Shown here: positions 1 through 7,137 of the stretch, piece by piece
How the letters are laid out: every line of letters starts with the position of its first letter
How positions within the stretch are numbered: position 1 is the first letter of the stretch
Source of the DNA: Pelagibacteraceae bacterium AG-461-B04
GTDB lineage: Bacteria > Pseudomonadota > Alphaproteobacteria > Pelagibacterales > AG-422-B15
NCBI GenBank assembly: GCA_003211835.1
Contig: QCRN01000011.1
Span: forward strand, 1-34,373
DNA: 34,373 bases
Direction of reading: 5' to 3'
The notes under the pieces: generated by a model
What the model saw: the letters and a program-made list of their open reading frames with translations, nothing else
Told to the model about the DNA's origin: nothing
Database searches by the model: none
Made by a program: the position numbers and the translations under genes

Positions 1-53
1 TAAAGTCTGGACTTGATATATTAGGTGTTTCTGCACCTAAAGAAATGCAATAA
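1..53 (+). CDS. argS: Arginyl-tRNA synthetase, C-terminal end (partial)
   Basis: Only the last 16 codons and the stop are inside the window; codons begin at base 3. They read KSGLDILGVSAPKEMQ. The end of the ArgS anticodon-binding domain characteristically reads like 'GL.LLGV.AP..M', so the match is good despite its shortness. ArgS charges tRNA-Arg in the cytoplasm. In many alphaproteobacteria argS is followed by a SPOR-domain protein gene, nagZ, scpA and scpB, which is the order seen here, and this synteny is the second line of evidence. The stop codon is one base before the ATG of the next gene, so the two are probably co-transcribed. Confidence 0.75.
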   Translation, partial: KSGLDILGVSAPKEMQ

Positions 54-54
54 A

Positions 55-246
55 ATGAAAGCTATAATCATTTCAACTGTTTTCATTTCAATTTTTATTT
101 TAATTGGTTTTTGGGTATTCTTTGACACTGAATATGCTGATGAGATTATTTCAATTAGTGGAAATTTAGATAATTATAGAATTATACCCAATGATACTGG
201 TGGGCTAGAATTTCCAGATTTAAATATTTATGAACTGGGCGAGTAA
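55..246 (+). CDS. Small membrane-anchored remnant of the alphaproteobacterial SPOR-family protein
   Basis: A 63-residue protein. Residues about 3-24 form one hydrophobic segment, followed by a short extracytoplasmic tail with the motif IIPNDTGGLEFPDLNIYE (about 43-60). In alphaproteobacteria the gene between argS and nagZ usually encodes a larger cell-division/envelope protein: one transmembrane helix, a conserved segment of the type 'RP..PGG..VP..D..VY', a low-complexity linker and a C-terminal SPOR (peptidoglycan-binding) domain. Here the membrane helix and that conserved segment remain, while linker and SPOR domain are absent. I chose the ATG one base after the argS stop; a GTG 30 bases upstream lies inside argS and is less likely. 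The function of the short form is unknown. It could be a minimal functional anchor or a decaying gene. Confidence 0.65.
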   Translation: MKAIIISTVFISIFILIGFWVFFDTEYADEIISISGNLDNYRIIPNDTGGLEFPDLNIYELGE

Positions 247-257
247 GCGTCACTATA

Positions 258-1268
258 ATGAATAGCTATCTACCCATTATATGTGGAATATCAGGAACTG
301 AATTATCGCACGAAGAAATAAAGTTTTTTGAACATTATAAACCCTGGGGCGTAATTCTTTTTGAAAGAAATTGCAGTGATATTAACGCCCTTAAAAAACT
401 AACTGCGCATCTCAAAGAAATAAATCATATTAATCTCCCTATATTAATTGACCAAGAGGGTGGGAGGGTATCCAGATTAAACCTTTATGATATAAAAAAA
501 TTTAAAACAAGTGACTTTTTTGGAAAACTGATTGAGAAAGATTTTGATCTTGGATTAAAACTTCTAGAATTAAATTCAATTATGATGGCTAGTACTTTGA
601 AAGAGCTTGGTATCAATAGCAATACTATTCCCGTACTGGATTTACCTGCAAATGAAGAAAGTGGAATAATTGGCGACAGAGCATATTCTACTGATGAGAA
701 TATTGTAAGCGCAGCGGGAAAAGTAGTTATTAAAACTTTAACATCAAATGGAGTTGCTTCAATTATGAAGCATATTCCTGGACACGGGAGAGCAAAAGTA
801 GACAGTCATCTTGAAATGCCAATTGTAGATGCTGAAGAAATACTATTAGAAAAATACGATTTTAAGCCATTCACTGAAAATGCAGAGGCACAATTGGCTA
901 TGACCGCTCACATTAAATTCAATAAAATAGACTCAGATAATATTGCAACTTTTTCAAAAATAATAATAAACAAGGTAATAAGGCAGCACATGAAATTTAA
1001 AGGGCTTTTAATGACCGATGATTTGTCCATGAAAGCAGTAAATTGTGAGCCGGTTGATGCAGCAATTAAATCTCTCAAAGCGGGCTGTGATCTGGTTCTT
1101 CATTGTAATGGAAATATCAATGAAATGAATATGATAGCCAAAAGAATTAAAGAAGAATTTAAGCCAATAGCTATCTCGAAAGCAATTGAAGATATATACA
1201 ATCGACAAGTTTCAATGCACATAGATGAAGTTGAAAGTGATTTTGAATATTTACTAAGCCAAGCATAG
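258..1268 (+). CDS. nagZ: Beta-N-acetylhexosaminidase NagZ (GH3)
   Basis: A cytoplasmic glycoside hydrolase family 3 enzyme of 336 residues that removes N-acetylglucosamine from anhydromuropeptides during peptidoglycan recycling. The NagZ hallmark loop with its His-Asp dyad is present (KHIPGHG at 171-177, then DSH at 182-184). The catalytic nucleophile segment is TDDLSM at 253-258, and the IDQEGGRV substrate-binding motif is at about 64-71. Length is normal for the short single-domain bacterial form. The gene starts 11 bases after the small SPOR-remnant gene and has no clear ribosome-binding site, so it is probably translated from the same message. Position between the SPOR remnant and scpA is the usual alphaproteobacterial place. 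Confidence 0.95.
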   Translation: MNSYLPIICGISGTELSHEEIKFFEHYKPWGVILFERNCSDINALKKLTAHLKEINHINLPILIDQEGGRVSRLNLYDIKKFKTSDFFGKLIEKDFDLGLKLLELNSIMMASTLKELGINSNTIPVLDLPANEESGIIGDRAYSTDENIVSAAGKVVIKTLTSNGVASIMKHIPGHGRAKVDSHLEMPIVDAEEILLEKYDFKPFTENAEAQLAMTAHIKFNKIDSDNIATFSKIIINKVIRQHMKFKGLLMTDDLSMKAVNCEPVDAAIKSLKAGCDLVLHCNGNINEMNMIAKRIKEEFKPIAISKAIEDIYNRQVSMHIDEVESDFEYLLSQA

Positions 1269-1278
1269 GTTATTTTCG

Positions 1279-1307
1279 TCGAATTAACTATTCTTCTGCT
1301 ATATAAT
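1279..1307 (+). promoter_or_regulatory. Candidate sigma-70-type promoter for scpA-scpB
   Basis: In the 61-base gap between nagZ and scpA there is a perfect TATAAT at 1302-1307 in the context TGCTATATAAT. The weak -35 hexamer TCGAAT lies 17 bases upstream (1279-1284). The gyrA promoter candidate in this window has the same arrangement (TCGAAA, 17 bases, TATAAT). Inferred from sequence only. Confidence 0.4.
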
Positions 1308-1329
1308 AAAGAATCAATCTATCAAAAAA

Positions 1330-2127
1330 ATGGAAGATATTTCAAATACTTATAGTGAAACAAGTCCAAGGGTCGACTCTGACCCTGATGACTTAATCGT
1401 TAATTTAGACGTCTTCGAGGGTCCTTTAGATGTGCTTCTGACATTAGCAAAATCTCAAAAAGTAGATTTAATGAAAATATCTATTTTACAGCTGACAGAG
1501 CAATATTTGGAATTTATAGCCAAAGTAAGAGACCGTAATTTAGAACTTGCGGCTGACTACTTAGTAATGGCGGCATGGATGGCATTTTTAAAATCAAACT
1601 TACTAATACCAAGAGAAGAAACTGGCGAAGAGTTAAGTGCAGAGGAGATGGCTGAGAGATTAAAATTCCAATTAAAAAAACTCGAAGCCATAAGAATAGT
1701 GTCACAGAAACTAATGGGTTTGCCAAAGCTAGGTATTGATTTTTTTAACAGGGGTATGCCTGAGGGAATACGCTTAATCAGAACGCCTGAATACTACTTA
1801 AATTTATACGACTTACTTAAATCGTATGCGGATCAGAGGTACAGAACAGCATATTCATCGATGACAATAGAAAGACCTCAAGTTTTTGCAATGGAGGATG
1901 CACTTGTAAGATTACAAAGAATGGTTGGCGAGGTTCCTGAGTGGACAAGATTAGAGAAATTCCTACCAAAGGAATTTTCTCAAGGCAAAAATGCTCGATC
2001 TGGTGTTGCTGGAACTTTAGCAGCGGCAATGGAGTTGGTTCGAGAAGGCGTCCTCGAAGTCCAACAACTTGTGCCATTTGGTCCAGTATTTATTAAAAAT
2101 AAAAAACAAGATGATTTTCTAAATTAA
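1330..2127 (+). CDS. scpA: Segregation and condensation protein ScpA (kleisin)
   Basis: A 265-residue kleisin subunit that bridges SMC heads together with ScpB and is needed for chromosome compaction and segregation. The diagnostic N-terminal ScpA segment is clear (LDVFEGPLDVLLTLAKSQK at about 26-44, followed by the D-L-M-K-I-S-I region). A hydrophobic helix AADYLVMAAWMAFLKSNLLI follows, and a C-terminal winged-helix region ends near residue 255. The C-terminus VPFGPVFI resembles other alphaproteobacterial ScpA. scpB starts 7 bases after its stop, so the two are co-transcribed. No smc gene is in the window. Confidence 0.95.
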   Translation: MEDISNTYSETSPRVDSDPDDLIVNLDVFEGPLDVLLTLAKSQKVDLMKISILQLTEQYLEFIAKVRDRNLELAADYLVMAAWMAFLKSNLLIPREETGEELSAEEMAERLKFQLKKLEAIRIVSQKLMGLPKLGIDFFNRGMPEGIRLIRTPEYYLNLYDLLKSYADQRYRTAYSSMTIERPQVFAMEDALVRLQRMVGEVPEWTRLEKFLPKEFSQGKNARSGVAGTLAAAMELVREGVLEVQQLVPFGPVFIKNKKQDDFLN

Positions 2128-2134
2128 AATTAAT

Positions 2135-2818
2135 ATGAGTAAACAAAACCAAACTGATAATATAATGAATTTTCCATCTGAGCACATGGACAATTTAAGA
2201 GTTCTTGAAGCACTATTGTTTGCTGCGAGTGAACCGTTAGATGCAGAGAGCATGAAAGCTCGTCTTCCAAAAGGGTCGAACCTAAATAAACTTTTAAGTT
2301 TATTAAAAGCTCAATACGAAAATAGGGGTGTAAATTTAGTTAAAACGGGAAATAAATGGAGCTTTAAAACTGCCCAAGATTTATCATCAATGATGAAAAA
2401 AGAAAAAATTGTTCAAAGAAAGTTATCTAAAGCTGCTACTGAAACTCTTTCAATCATAGCTTATCATCAGCCTGTAACTCGAGCTGAAGTTGAAGATATA
2501 CGAGGTGTTCATTTTAGCCCAGGAACACTTGATGTATTGATGGAATTGAACTGGGTTAGACCAATTGGAAGGAAGAAGGTTCCAGGAAGACCAATTATTT
2601 ATGGAACCACAGAGAGATTTTTAGAATACTTCCAACTTGAACAGGTGTCTGATTTGCCTGGGTTAGAAGAGTTAAAAGCCGCTGGATTACTTGAGAGCAG
2701 GCTTCCTCCAAATCTCGATATCAAAGAGCCTCAGGAAGTAGATCAAAGTCAGATTGAACCCTTCGGAGAAGATGAGAATATTGACGATTTAATTCAAAGT
2801 GGACACGAAGCCGAGTAA
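2135..2818 (+). CDS. scpB: Segregation and condensation protein ScpB
   Basis: A 227-residue ScpB, the dimeric winged-helix partner of ScpA and SMC. Typical motifs are LEALLFAASEPL near residues 24-35, the second helix-turn-helix region ATETLSIIAYHQPVTRAEVE, and VRPIGRKKVPGRPIIYGTT, which is the most conserved ScpB stretch. The tail after about residue 190 is acidic and of low complexity. The next gene starts 17 bases after the stop, but on present evidence it belongs to a different functional block. Confidence 0.95.
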   Translation: MSKQNQTDNIMNFPSEHMDNLRVLEALLFAASEPLDAESMKARLPKGSNLNKLLSLLKAQYENRGVNLVKTGNKWSFKTAQDLSSMMKKEKIVQRKLSKAATETLSIIAYHQPVTRAEVEDIRGVHFSPGTLDVLMELNWVRPIGRKKVPGRPIIYGTTERFLEYFQLEQVSDLPGLEELKAAGLLESRLPPNLDIKEPQEVDQSQIEPFGEDENIDDLIQSGHEAE

Positions 2819-2835
2819 CATTTAGCCTTCATTTA

Positions 2836-4236
2836 GTGATTAGGTTTTTCTCATTCATATATCTCTTTCTAGCTATTTTTTTAATCAGAGCAGATACATT
2901 TGCCGATCCCTCTTTGCCTGGGGGCGAAACTTCAAATCAAGTTGAAAATAAAAATAGTTTCTCACTTTCATCAAGAAATCTTGACGAGCATATGCGAATT
3001 AATTTTCTTGTTGGCAATGCACTTTTTGAGAGAATGTGGGAAGATTCAAGTATTTCAAAAAATATTGCTAAAGACGGGCTTGGCCCTTTCTTTAGTGCGC
3101 GTTCATGTGAGTCATGTCATATCAACGATGGAAGAGGACATATCCCACTTACTAACAAAGAAGACAAAATTTCTGTAGTTATCCAAATTTCTCAAAATAT
3201 CGAGCAATCAAACGATTACATAAAAAATATTGATGATGATACTTATGGAGGGCAGATAAGTGAATTTTCTGTTAAAGATGTATTAAAAGAAGCAGATATA
3301 ATAATCGATTATAAATATTCACTCGAAATGTATGAAGACGGCAGAGTGGTCGAGCTTCGTCGTCCGATAATCAAAATAGATAATTTAAATTATGGTGAAT
3401 TTAATGAGAGCACAACATTTTCTGCAAGAATTGCACAGCCAATGATAGGACTTGGACTCATTGAACATATTAGTGAGCAAAGTTTATTGATGAATGAGGA
3501 TATTGATGACACAAATAAAGATGGTGTCTCTGGAAAGGCTAATAAAGTCTGGGATATACAAAAAGAAAAGTCAGCGATTGGAAGATTTGGATGGAAAGCA
3601 GCACAACCGTCTGTTTACCAACAAACTGCTGATGCTTTCTATCATGATATGGGGTTATCAAATAAACTTTATAGCAATCCATTTAACTGTACCAGTAAGC
3701 AAGAAGAGTGCACTAAGGCTATTAGCGGCAACAGTGAAGAATACGATGATCTCGAGGTATCCAGTGATCAATTAGACTTGGTGACTTTTTATTCGTCTCA
3801 ATTAGGAGTACCAGCGCGAAGGAGCATAAATGCAGAGAATGTAAAAAAAGGAAAAGAGATTTTTTTCGCATTAAATTGTAACTCATGCCATGTAGAAAGT
3901 TTTACGACTGGCGACTCTGGATCCCATGCAAATTTGAACAATCAGATCATATATCCATATTCAGATTTTCTTTTACATGATATGGGAGAAAGTTTATCTG
4001 ACGGCGTTTCAGAGTTCCTTGCACAGGGAAGTGAGTGGCGGACTCCTCCATTATGGGGGATCGGTTTAACAAATGTAGTTTCTGATGAATACGGATACCT
4101 TCACGATGGCAGAGCTCGAACAATCGAAGAGGCCATTCTATGGCATGGAGGAGAGGCAAAAGAAATCATACAAAATTATAAAAAACTTAAAAAAATTGAA
4201 GTAAATCAATTACTTAGTTTCATTAACTCATTATAA
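2836..4236 (+). CDS. Periplasmic di-heme oxidoreductase, DUF1111/DHOR (COG3488) family
   Basis: A 466-residue secreted protein with an N-terminal hydrophobic signal (about 2-18, likely cleavage after TFA at residue 23). Two c-type haem sites are visible: CESCH at 91-95 and CNSCH at 348-352. The central signature DGVSGKANKVWD, GRFGWKAAQPSVYQQTADAF and DMGL, and the C-terminal SEWRTPPLWGIGL and YLHDGRARTIEEAILWHGGE blocks, are those of the DUF1111 'thiol oxidoreductase/putative peroxidase' family. The reaction is not established. Members often sit beside iron-regulated imelysin-like proteins, and here the neighbour is a ferric-iron transporter, which suggests a role in iron handling. The start is GTG without a clear Shine-Dalgarno; the first in-frame ATG (residue 53) would remove the signal peptide. 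The start lies 17 bases after scpB, so there is no obvious promoter of its own. Confidence 0.85.
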   Translation: MIRFFSFIYLFLAIFLIRADTFADPSLPGGETSNQVENKNSFSLSSRNLDEHMRINFLVGNALFERMWEDSSISKNIAKDGLGPFFSARSCESCHINDGRGHIPLTNKEDKISVVIQISQNIEQSNDYIKNIDDDTYGGQISEFSVKDVLKEADIIIDYKYSLEMYEDGRVVELRRPIIKIDNLNYGEFNESTTFSARIAQPMIGLGLIEHISEQSLLMNEDIDDTNKDGVSGKANKVWDIQKEKSAIGRFGWKAAQPSVYQQTADAFYHDMGLSNKLYSNPFNCTSKQEECTKAISGNSEEYDDLEVSSDQLDLVTFYSSQLGVPARRSINAENVKKGKEIFFALNCNSCHVESFTTGDSGSHANLNNQIIYPYSDFLLHDMGESLSDGVSEFLAQGSEWRTPPLWGIGLTNVVSDEYGYLHDGRARTIEEAILWHGGEAKEIIQNYKKLKKIEVNQLLSFINSL

Positions 4237-4270
4237 CTTTAAATTCATACCCATGCGTCATATTTGCTAT

Positions 4271-4285
4271 TGATAATCATTCTCA
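4271..4285 (+). promoter_or_regulatory. Fur/Irr-type operator 1 upstream of the ferric-iron binding protein gene
   Basis: TGATAATCATTCTCA is a 7-1-7 inverted repeat (TGATAAT, C, and ATTCTCA, whose complement is TGAGAAT) with one mismatched pair. It resembles the classical Fur box core TGATAATnATTATCA. It lies 56 bases before the start codon of an iron-transport gene, and two sister sites lie nearby. Confidence 0.6.
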
Positions 4286-4306
4286 ATAAGTTATTATAGT
4301 TGCTAA

Positions 4307-4321
4307 TTATAATCATTCTAA
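4307..4321 (+). promoter_or_regulatory. Fur/Irr-type operator 2 overlapping a TATAAT -10 box
   Basis: TTATAATCATTCTAA is a 7-1-7 inverted repeat (TTATAAT against TTAGAAT), centred 36 bases from operator 1. It contains a perfect TATAAT at 4308-4313, which would be the -10 box of the iron-binding-protein promoter; no good -35 is visible. A repressor bound here would cover the promoter. The half-site ATTCTAA is also close to what I recall of the Irr-type consensus of rhizobia, so Fur, Mur and Irr are all possible regulators. Confidence 0.6.
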
Positions 4322-4340
4322 ACAATAGAAATGGGGAACT

Positions 4341-5372
4341 ATGAATTTTATTACTAAACTTTTAACAATCTTAGCGGTTAGCTTTGTTACTATTGCAAGC
4401 TCTTTCGCAAGTGAAGTAAATCTATATACATCAAGACATTATGATTCTGATGATGCTTTGTATTCAAAGTTTACTGATGCAACTGGAATTAAAGTAAACG
4501 TTATTTCAGGTAAAGGTAAAGCTTTGATGGAAAGACTTGCTTCTGAGGGATCAAGCTCTCCAGCTGATGTTTTTATTACAGTTGATGCTGGAAATCTTTG
4601 GAAAGTCCAAAAAGATGGCATGTTCCAAAGTATTAACTCAAGTACGATAGACTCTATTGTACCAGAGAATTTAAGAGGCCCAAACAATGAGTGGGTGGGA
4701 ATAGCTAAGCGTTCTAGAGTTATGTATTACAATCCAGTAAATGTTTCTGCTGAAGAGATAGAAGGACTCACTTATGAAGACCTATCTAATCCAAAGTGGA
4801 AAGGAAGAATCGCAATCAGAAGTTCTGGAAATATGTATAACCAATCATTAGTTTCATCCTTAATTGCAAATAATGGTATCTCAGCTACTGAAGACTGGGC
4901 CCATCGTTTTGTTGGTAACTTCGCAAGAAAACCTGAAGGTAATGATAGAGCACAAATCATGGCTGTAGCTAATGGTGAAGCAGATATTGCAATTGCTAAC
5001 AGTTACTACATTGGTTTAATGCTCTCAGGCAAAAAAGGTGAGGAGCAACAAGCTGCAGCAAGAAAAGTTGAATTACATTTTCCTGGTCAAGATGGCCGTG
5101 GAGCACACATTAATGTAAGCGGAGCTGGCCTTATGAAGAATGCTCCAAATGCTGATAATGCAGTAAAATTTATTGAGTTTCTTTTAAGTGAAGAAGCACA
5201 AAGTCACATTGTAAATAACACTTACGAATTTCCTATGCTAGAAAGTGTTGCTTCAAGTGACTTAATAGCTCAATTTGGCTCAGGTTTTAAAGAAGACCAG
5301 ACCTCAGTTGCAAGCTATGGCGAATTCAATCCAGATGCTGTTAAGTTGATGGATAGGGTTGGATGGCAATAA
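4341..5372 (+). CDS. fbpA: Ferric-iron ABC transporter, periplasmic binding protein
   Basis: A 343-residue periplasmic protein with a clean signal peptide (MNFITKLL..., cleavage probably after SSFA at residue 23). The mature start EVNLYTSRHYDSD is that of the FbpA/FutA/AfuA iron-binding family. The paired tyrosines that bind Fe(III) are in NSYYIGL (Y222, Y223), and H33/Y34 in the SRHYDSD segment are candidate extra ligands. A GGGGA Shine-Dalgarno precedes the ATG. The gene follows two Fur/Irr-like operators and is followed by a strong hairpin and a third operator before the permease gene. It delivers Fe3+ to the permease and ATPase encoded next. Substrate is inferred from family and ligands. 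Confidence 0.93.
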   Translation: MNFITKLLTILAVSFVTIASSFASEVNLYTSRHYDSDDALYSKFTDATGIKVNVISGKGKALMERLASEGSSSPADVFITVDAGNLWKVQKDGMFQSINSSTIDSIVPENLRGPNNEWVGIAKRSRVMYYNPVNVSAEEIEGLTYEDLSNPKWKGRIAIRSSGNMYNQSLVSSLIANNGISATEDWAHRFVGNFARKPEGNDRAQIMAVANGEADIAIANSYYIGLMLSGKKGEEQQAAARKVELHFPGQDGRGAHINVSGAGLMKNAPNADNAVKFIEFLLSEEAQSHIVNNTYEFPMLESVASSDLIAQFGSGFKEDQTSVASYGEFNPDAVKLMDRVGWQ

Positions 5373-5388
5373 TAATTGTCGTCTATTA

Positions 5389-5445
5389 AGAGGTAATTTG
5401 TCCACCGTCTCATCTTCTCATTAGTATCAAGGGCAGATTACCTCT
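5389..5445 (+). promoter_or_regulatory. 15-bp intercistronic hairpin between binding protein and permease genes
   Basis: The arms AGAGGTAATTTGTCC (5389-5403) and GGGCAGATTACCTCT (5431-5445) pair over 15 positions with two G-U pairs and no bulge, enclosing a 27-base loop. It starts 16 bases after the binding-protein stop. The downstream sequence is A-rich rather than a T-run, so it is not a typical intrinsic terminator. A processing or stability element that raises binding-protein mRNA over permease mRNA is the likely role, as known for other binding-protein operons. Confidence 0.6.
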
Positions 5446-5462
5446 ATAAATTAAAAATAATG

Positions 5463-5490
5463 TTGAAATATAAACACTGAAATATATATA
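5463..5490 (+). promoter_or_regulatory. Candidate internal promoter for permease-ATPase genes
   Basis: TTGAAA (5463-5468) is followed after 16 bases by TATATA (5485-5490); TATAGA at 5487-5492 with an 18-base spacer is an alternative. The transcription start would fall at or just before the third operator (5499-5513), which fits repression by iron. Sequence inference only. Confidence 0.4.
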
Positions 5491-5498
5491 GATGTTAA

Positions 5499-5513
5499 TT
5501 AGTATCATTCTAA
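5499..5513 (+). promoter_or_regulatory. Fur/Irr-type operator 3 upstream of the permease gene
   Basis: TTAGTATCATTCTAA has the same 7-1-7 layout and the same ATCATTCT core as the two sites before the binding-protein gene, with one mismatched pair. It lies 10 bases before the permease ATG, just downstream of a plausible promoter. It suggests that the permease and ATPase genes have their own iron-controlled transcription. Confidence 0.55.
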
Positions 5514-5523
5514 AATAGACCAT

Positions 5524-7137
5524 ATGAGACTTAGTTTTTGGGAAATAACACCAATTACACTATTTGTAATCTTTATCGCACCAGTGGCTTTGGTGCTCTA
5601 CAGCTTAACGGGAGAGTACTCTGATAATTGGACTCATCTGTACGAATACGTTTTAACTGGATACATTATTAATACAGTATATTTGGTAGCGGGTGTTTCA
5701 ATTTTAGTATCTATTATTGGTGTAGGTACTGCATGGTTAATTACAAATTATAATTTTTCTGGAAAAAATATTTTTGAATGGGCCTTGATATTACCTTTAG
5801 CGGTCCCACCATATATTCTTGCTTATACATTTACAGGTTTATTCGATACTTTTGGAACAGCAAATAATCTGATACGTGATGTATTTGATTTAGGTCGTGA
5901 ATTTACTTTTTTCCCAAAGGTTAGAAACGTACCGGGTGCGATTATTGTGTTTTCATTCACCTTATACCCTTATGTTTATTTAGTAAGTAGAATGGCTTTT
6001 ATTAATCAATCAAGAACGATGCTCGAGGCGGGTCGTACCCTTGGATTAAATAAATTTGAGACTTTCTATAAGCTTGGAGTTCCAATGATAAGGCCTGCAA
6101 TAATTGGCGGCTTAATGCTTGTTATAATGGAAACAATTTCTGACTTTGGAGCTGTAGATCATTTTGCGATATCAACCTTTACAACAGGAATATTTCGAAC
6201 TTGGTATGGAATGTATGATATTGAAACGGCTAAGCAACTAGCATCATTACTTTTAATATTTGCGGTCACATTAATCTTAATTGAGAGATATTCTAGAAGA
6301 AATGCCAGCTATTCAAATGCAATGTCTTTATATAAACCACTTTTCCTTACAAAACTTAAAGGGATCCCCAATACTCTAGCTTTCTTAATTTGTTTTACTC
6401 CAATTTTTATTGGCTTCTTACTTCCTGTAATGGAACTTTTATATTGGGCTCTAAACTATAAGCTAGATTTCTTTAATGAAAAATTTATTACAACTGCTTG
6501 GAATACTTTTTACCTTGCTTTGATGGCCGCTTTTTTATGTTCTATACTTGCAGTGATTATTAATTTTTCCATTAGATACAAAAGCAACAACTATTTAAAG
6601 GTAATGAGCTCTTTTCTGACAGTTGGATATGCAGTTCCTGGTCTAATTCTCGCTATAGGTGTAATGCAAATGTTAACCTATTTTGATCAAAGTTTTGTAT
6701 CAGAGTTTTCTAATTTTATTTTAACTGGAAGTATAATGGGCTTGGTACTGGCTTATGTAATTAAATCTTATGCACTATCGAGCTCAACAATTGAGGCAGG
6801 ATACCAAAGAATTAACTCAAGAGTAGATGATGTAGCTCGAACTCTAAAGACATCAGGATGGGCCTTATTAGCTCAAGTTCATCTTCCTTTACTTAAGACT
6901 AGTTTTTTAACCAGCATGCTTTTAGTTGTTTCAGAGGTTATTAAGGAGCTTCCGGCAACATTAATCTTGCGACCTTTTAATTTCGATACTCTTGCCGTTT
7001 ATACATACATTTATGCTGCAGAAGAAAGAATGTATGATGCCGCAGCTCCCTCAATAGCAATAGTCTTGGTGGGTTTGATACCTATTATTATATTGACTAG
7101 AATGATCAGAACATCTAGACCGGCTAGTAGGGATTAA
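5524..7137 (+). CDS. fbpB: Ferric-iron ABC transporter, fused two-domain permease
   Basis: A 537-residue inner-membrane protein with about twelve hydrophobic segments, made of two tandem ABC-permease (BPD_transp_1) halves. Each half carries an EAA-type cytoplasmic loop that contacts the ATPase: EAGRTLGLNKF at 168-178 with GVPMIRPAI, and EAGYQRINSRVDDVARTLK at 424-442 with HLPLLKTS. One polypeptide therefore replaces a permease dimer, as is normal for FbpB/FutB-type iron permeases. The ATPase gene begins directly after the stop codon, with no gap. A weak start context but a clear ATG follows operator 3. Confidence 0.92.
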   Translation: MRLSFWEITPITLFVIFIAPVALVLYSLTGEYSDNWTHLYEYVLTGYIINTVYLVAGVSILVSIIGVGTAWLITNYNFSGKNIFEWALILPLAVPPYILAYTFTGLFDTFGTANNLIRDVFDLGREFTFFPKVRNVPGAIIVFSFTLYPYVYLVSRMAFINQSRTMLEAGRTLGLNKFETFYKLGVPMIRPAIIGGLMLVIMETISDFGAVDHFAISTFTTGIFRTWYGMYDIETAKQLASLLLIFAVTLILIERYSRRNASYSNAMSLYKPLFLTKLKGIPNTLAFLICFTPIFIGFLLPVMELLYWALNYKLDFFNEKFITTAWNTFYLALMAAFLCSILAVIINFSIRYKSNNYLKVMSSFLTVGYAVPGLILAIGVMQMLTYFDQSFVSEFSNFILTGSIMGLVLAYVIKSYALSSSTIEAGYQRINSRVDDVARTLKTSGWALLAQVHLPLLKTSFLTSMLLVVSEVIKELPATLILRPFNFDTLAVYTYIYAAEERMYDAAAPSIAIVLVGLIPIIILTRMIRTSRPASRD

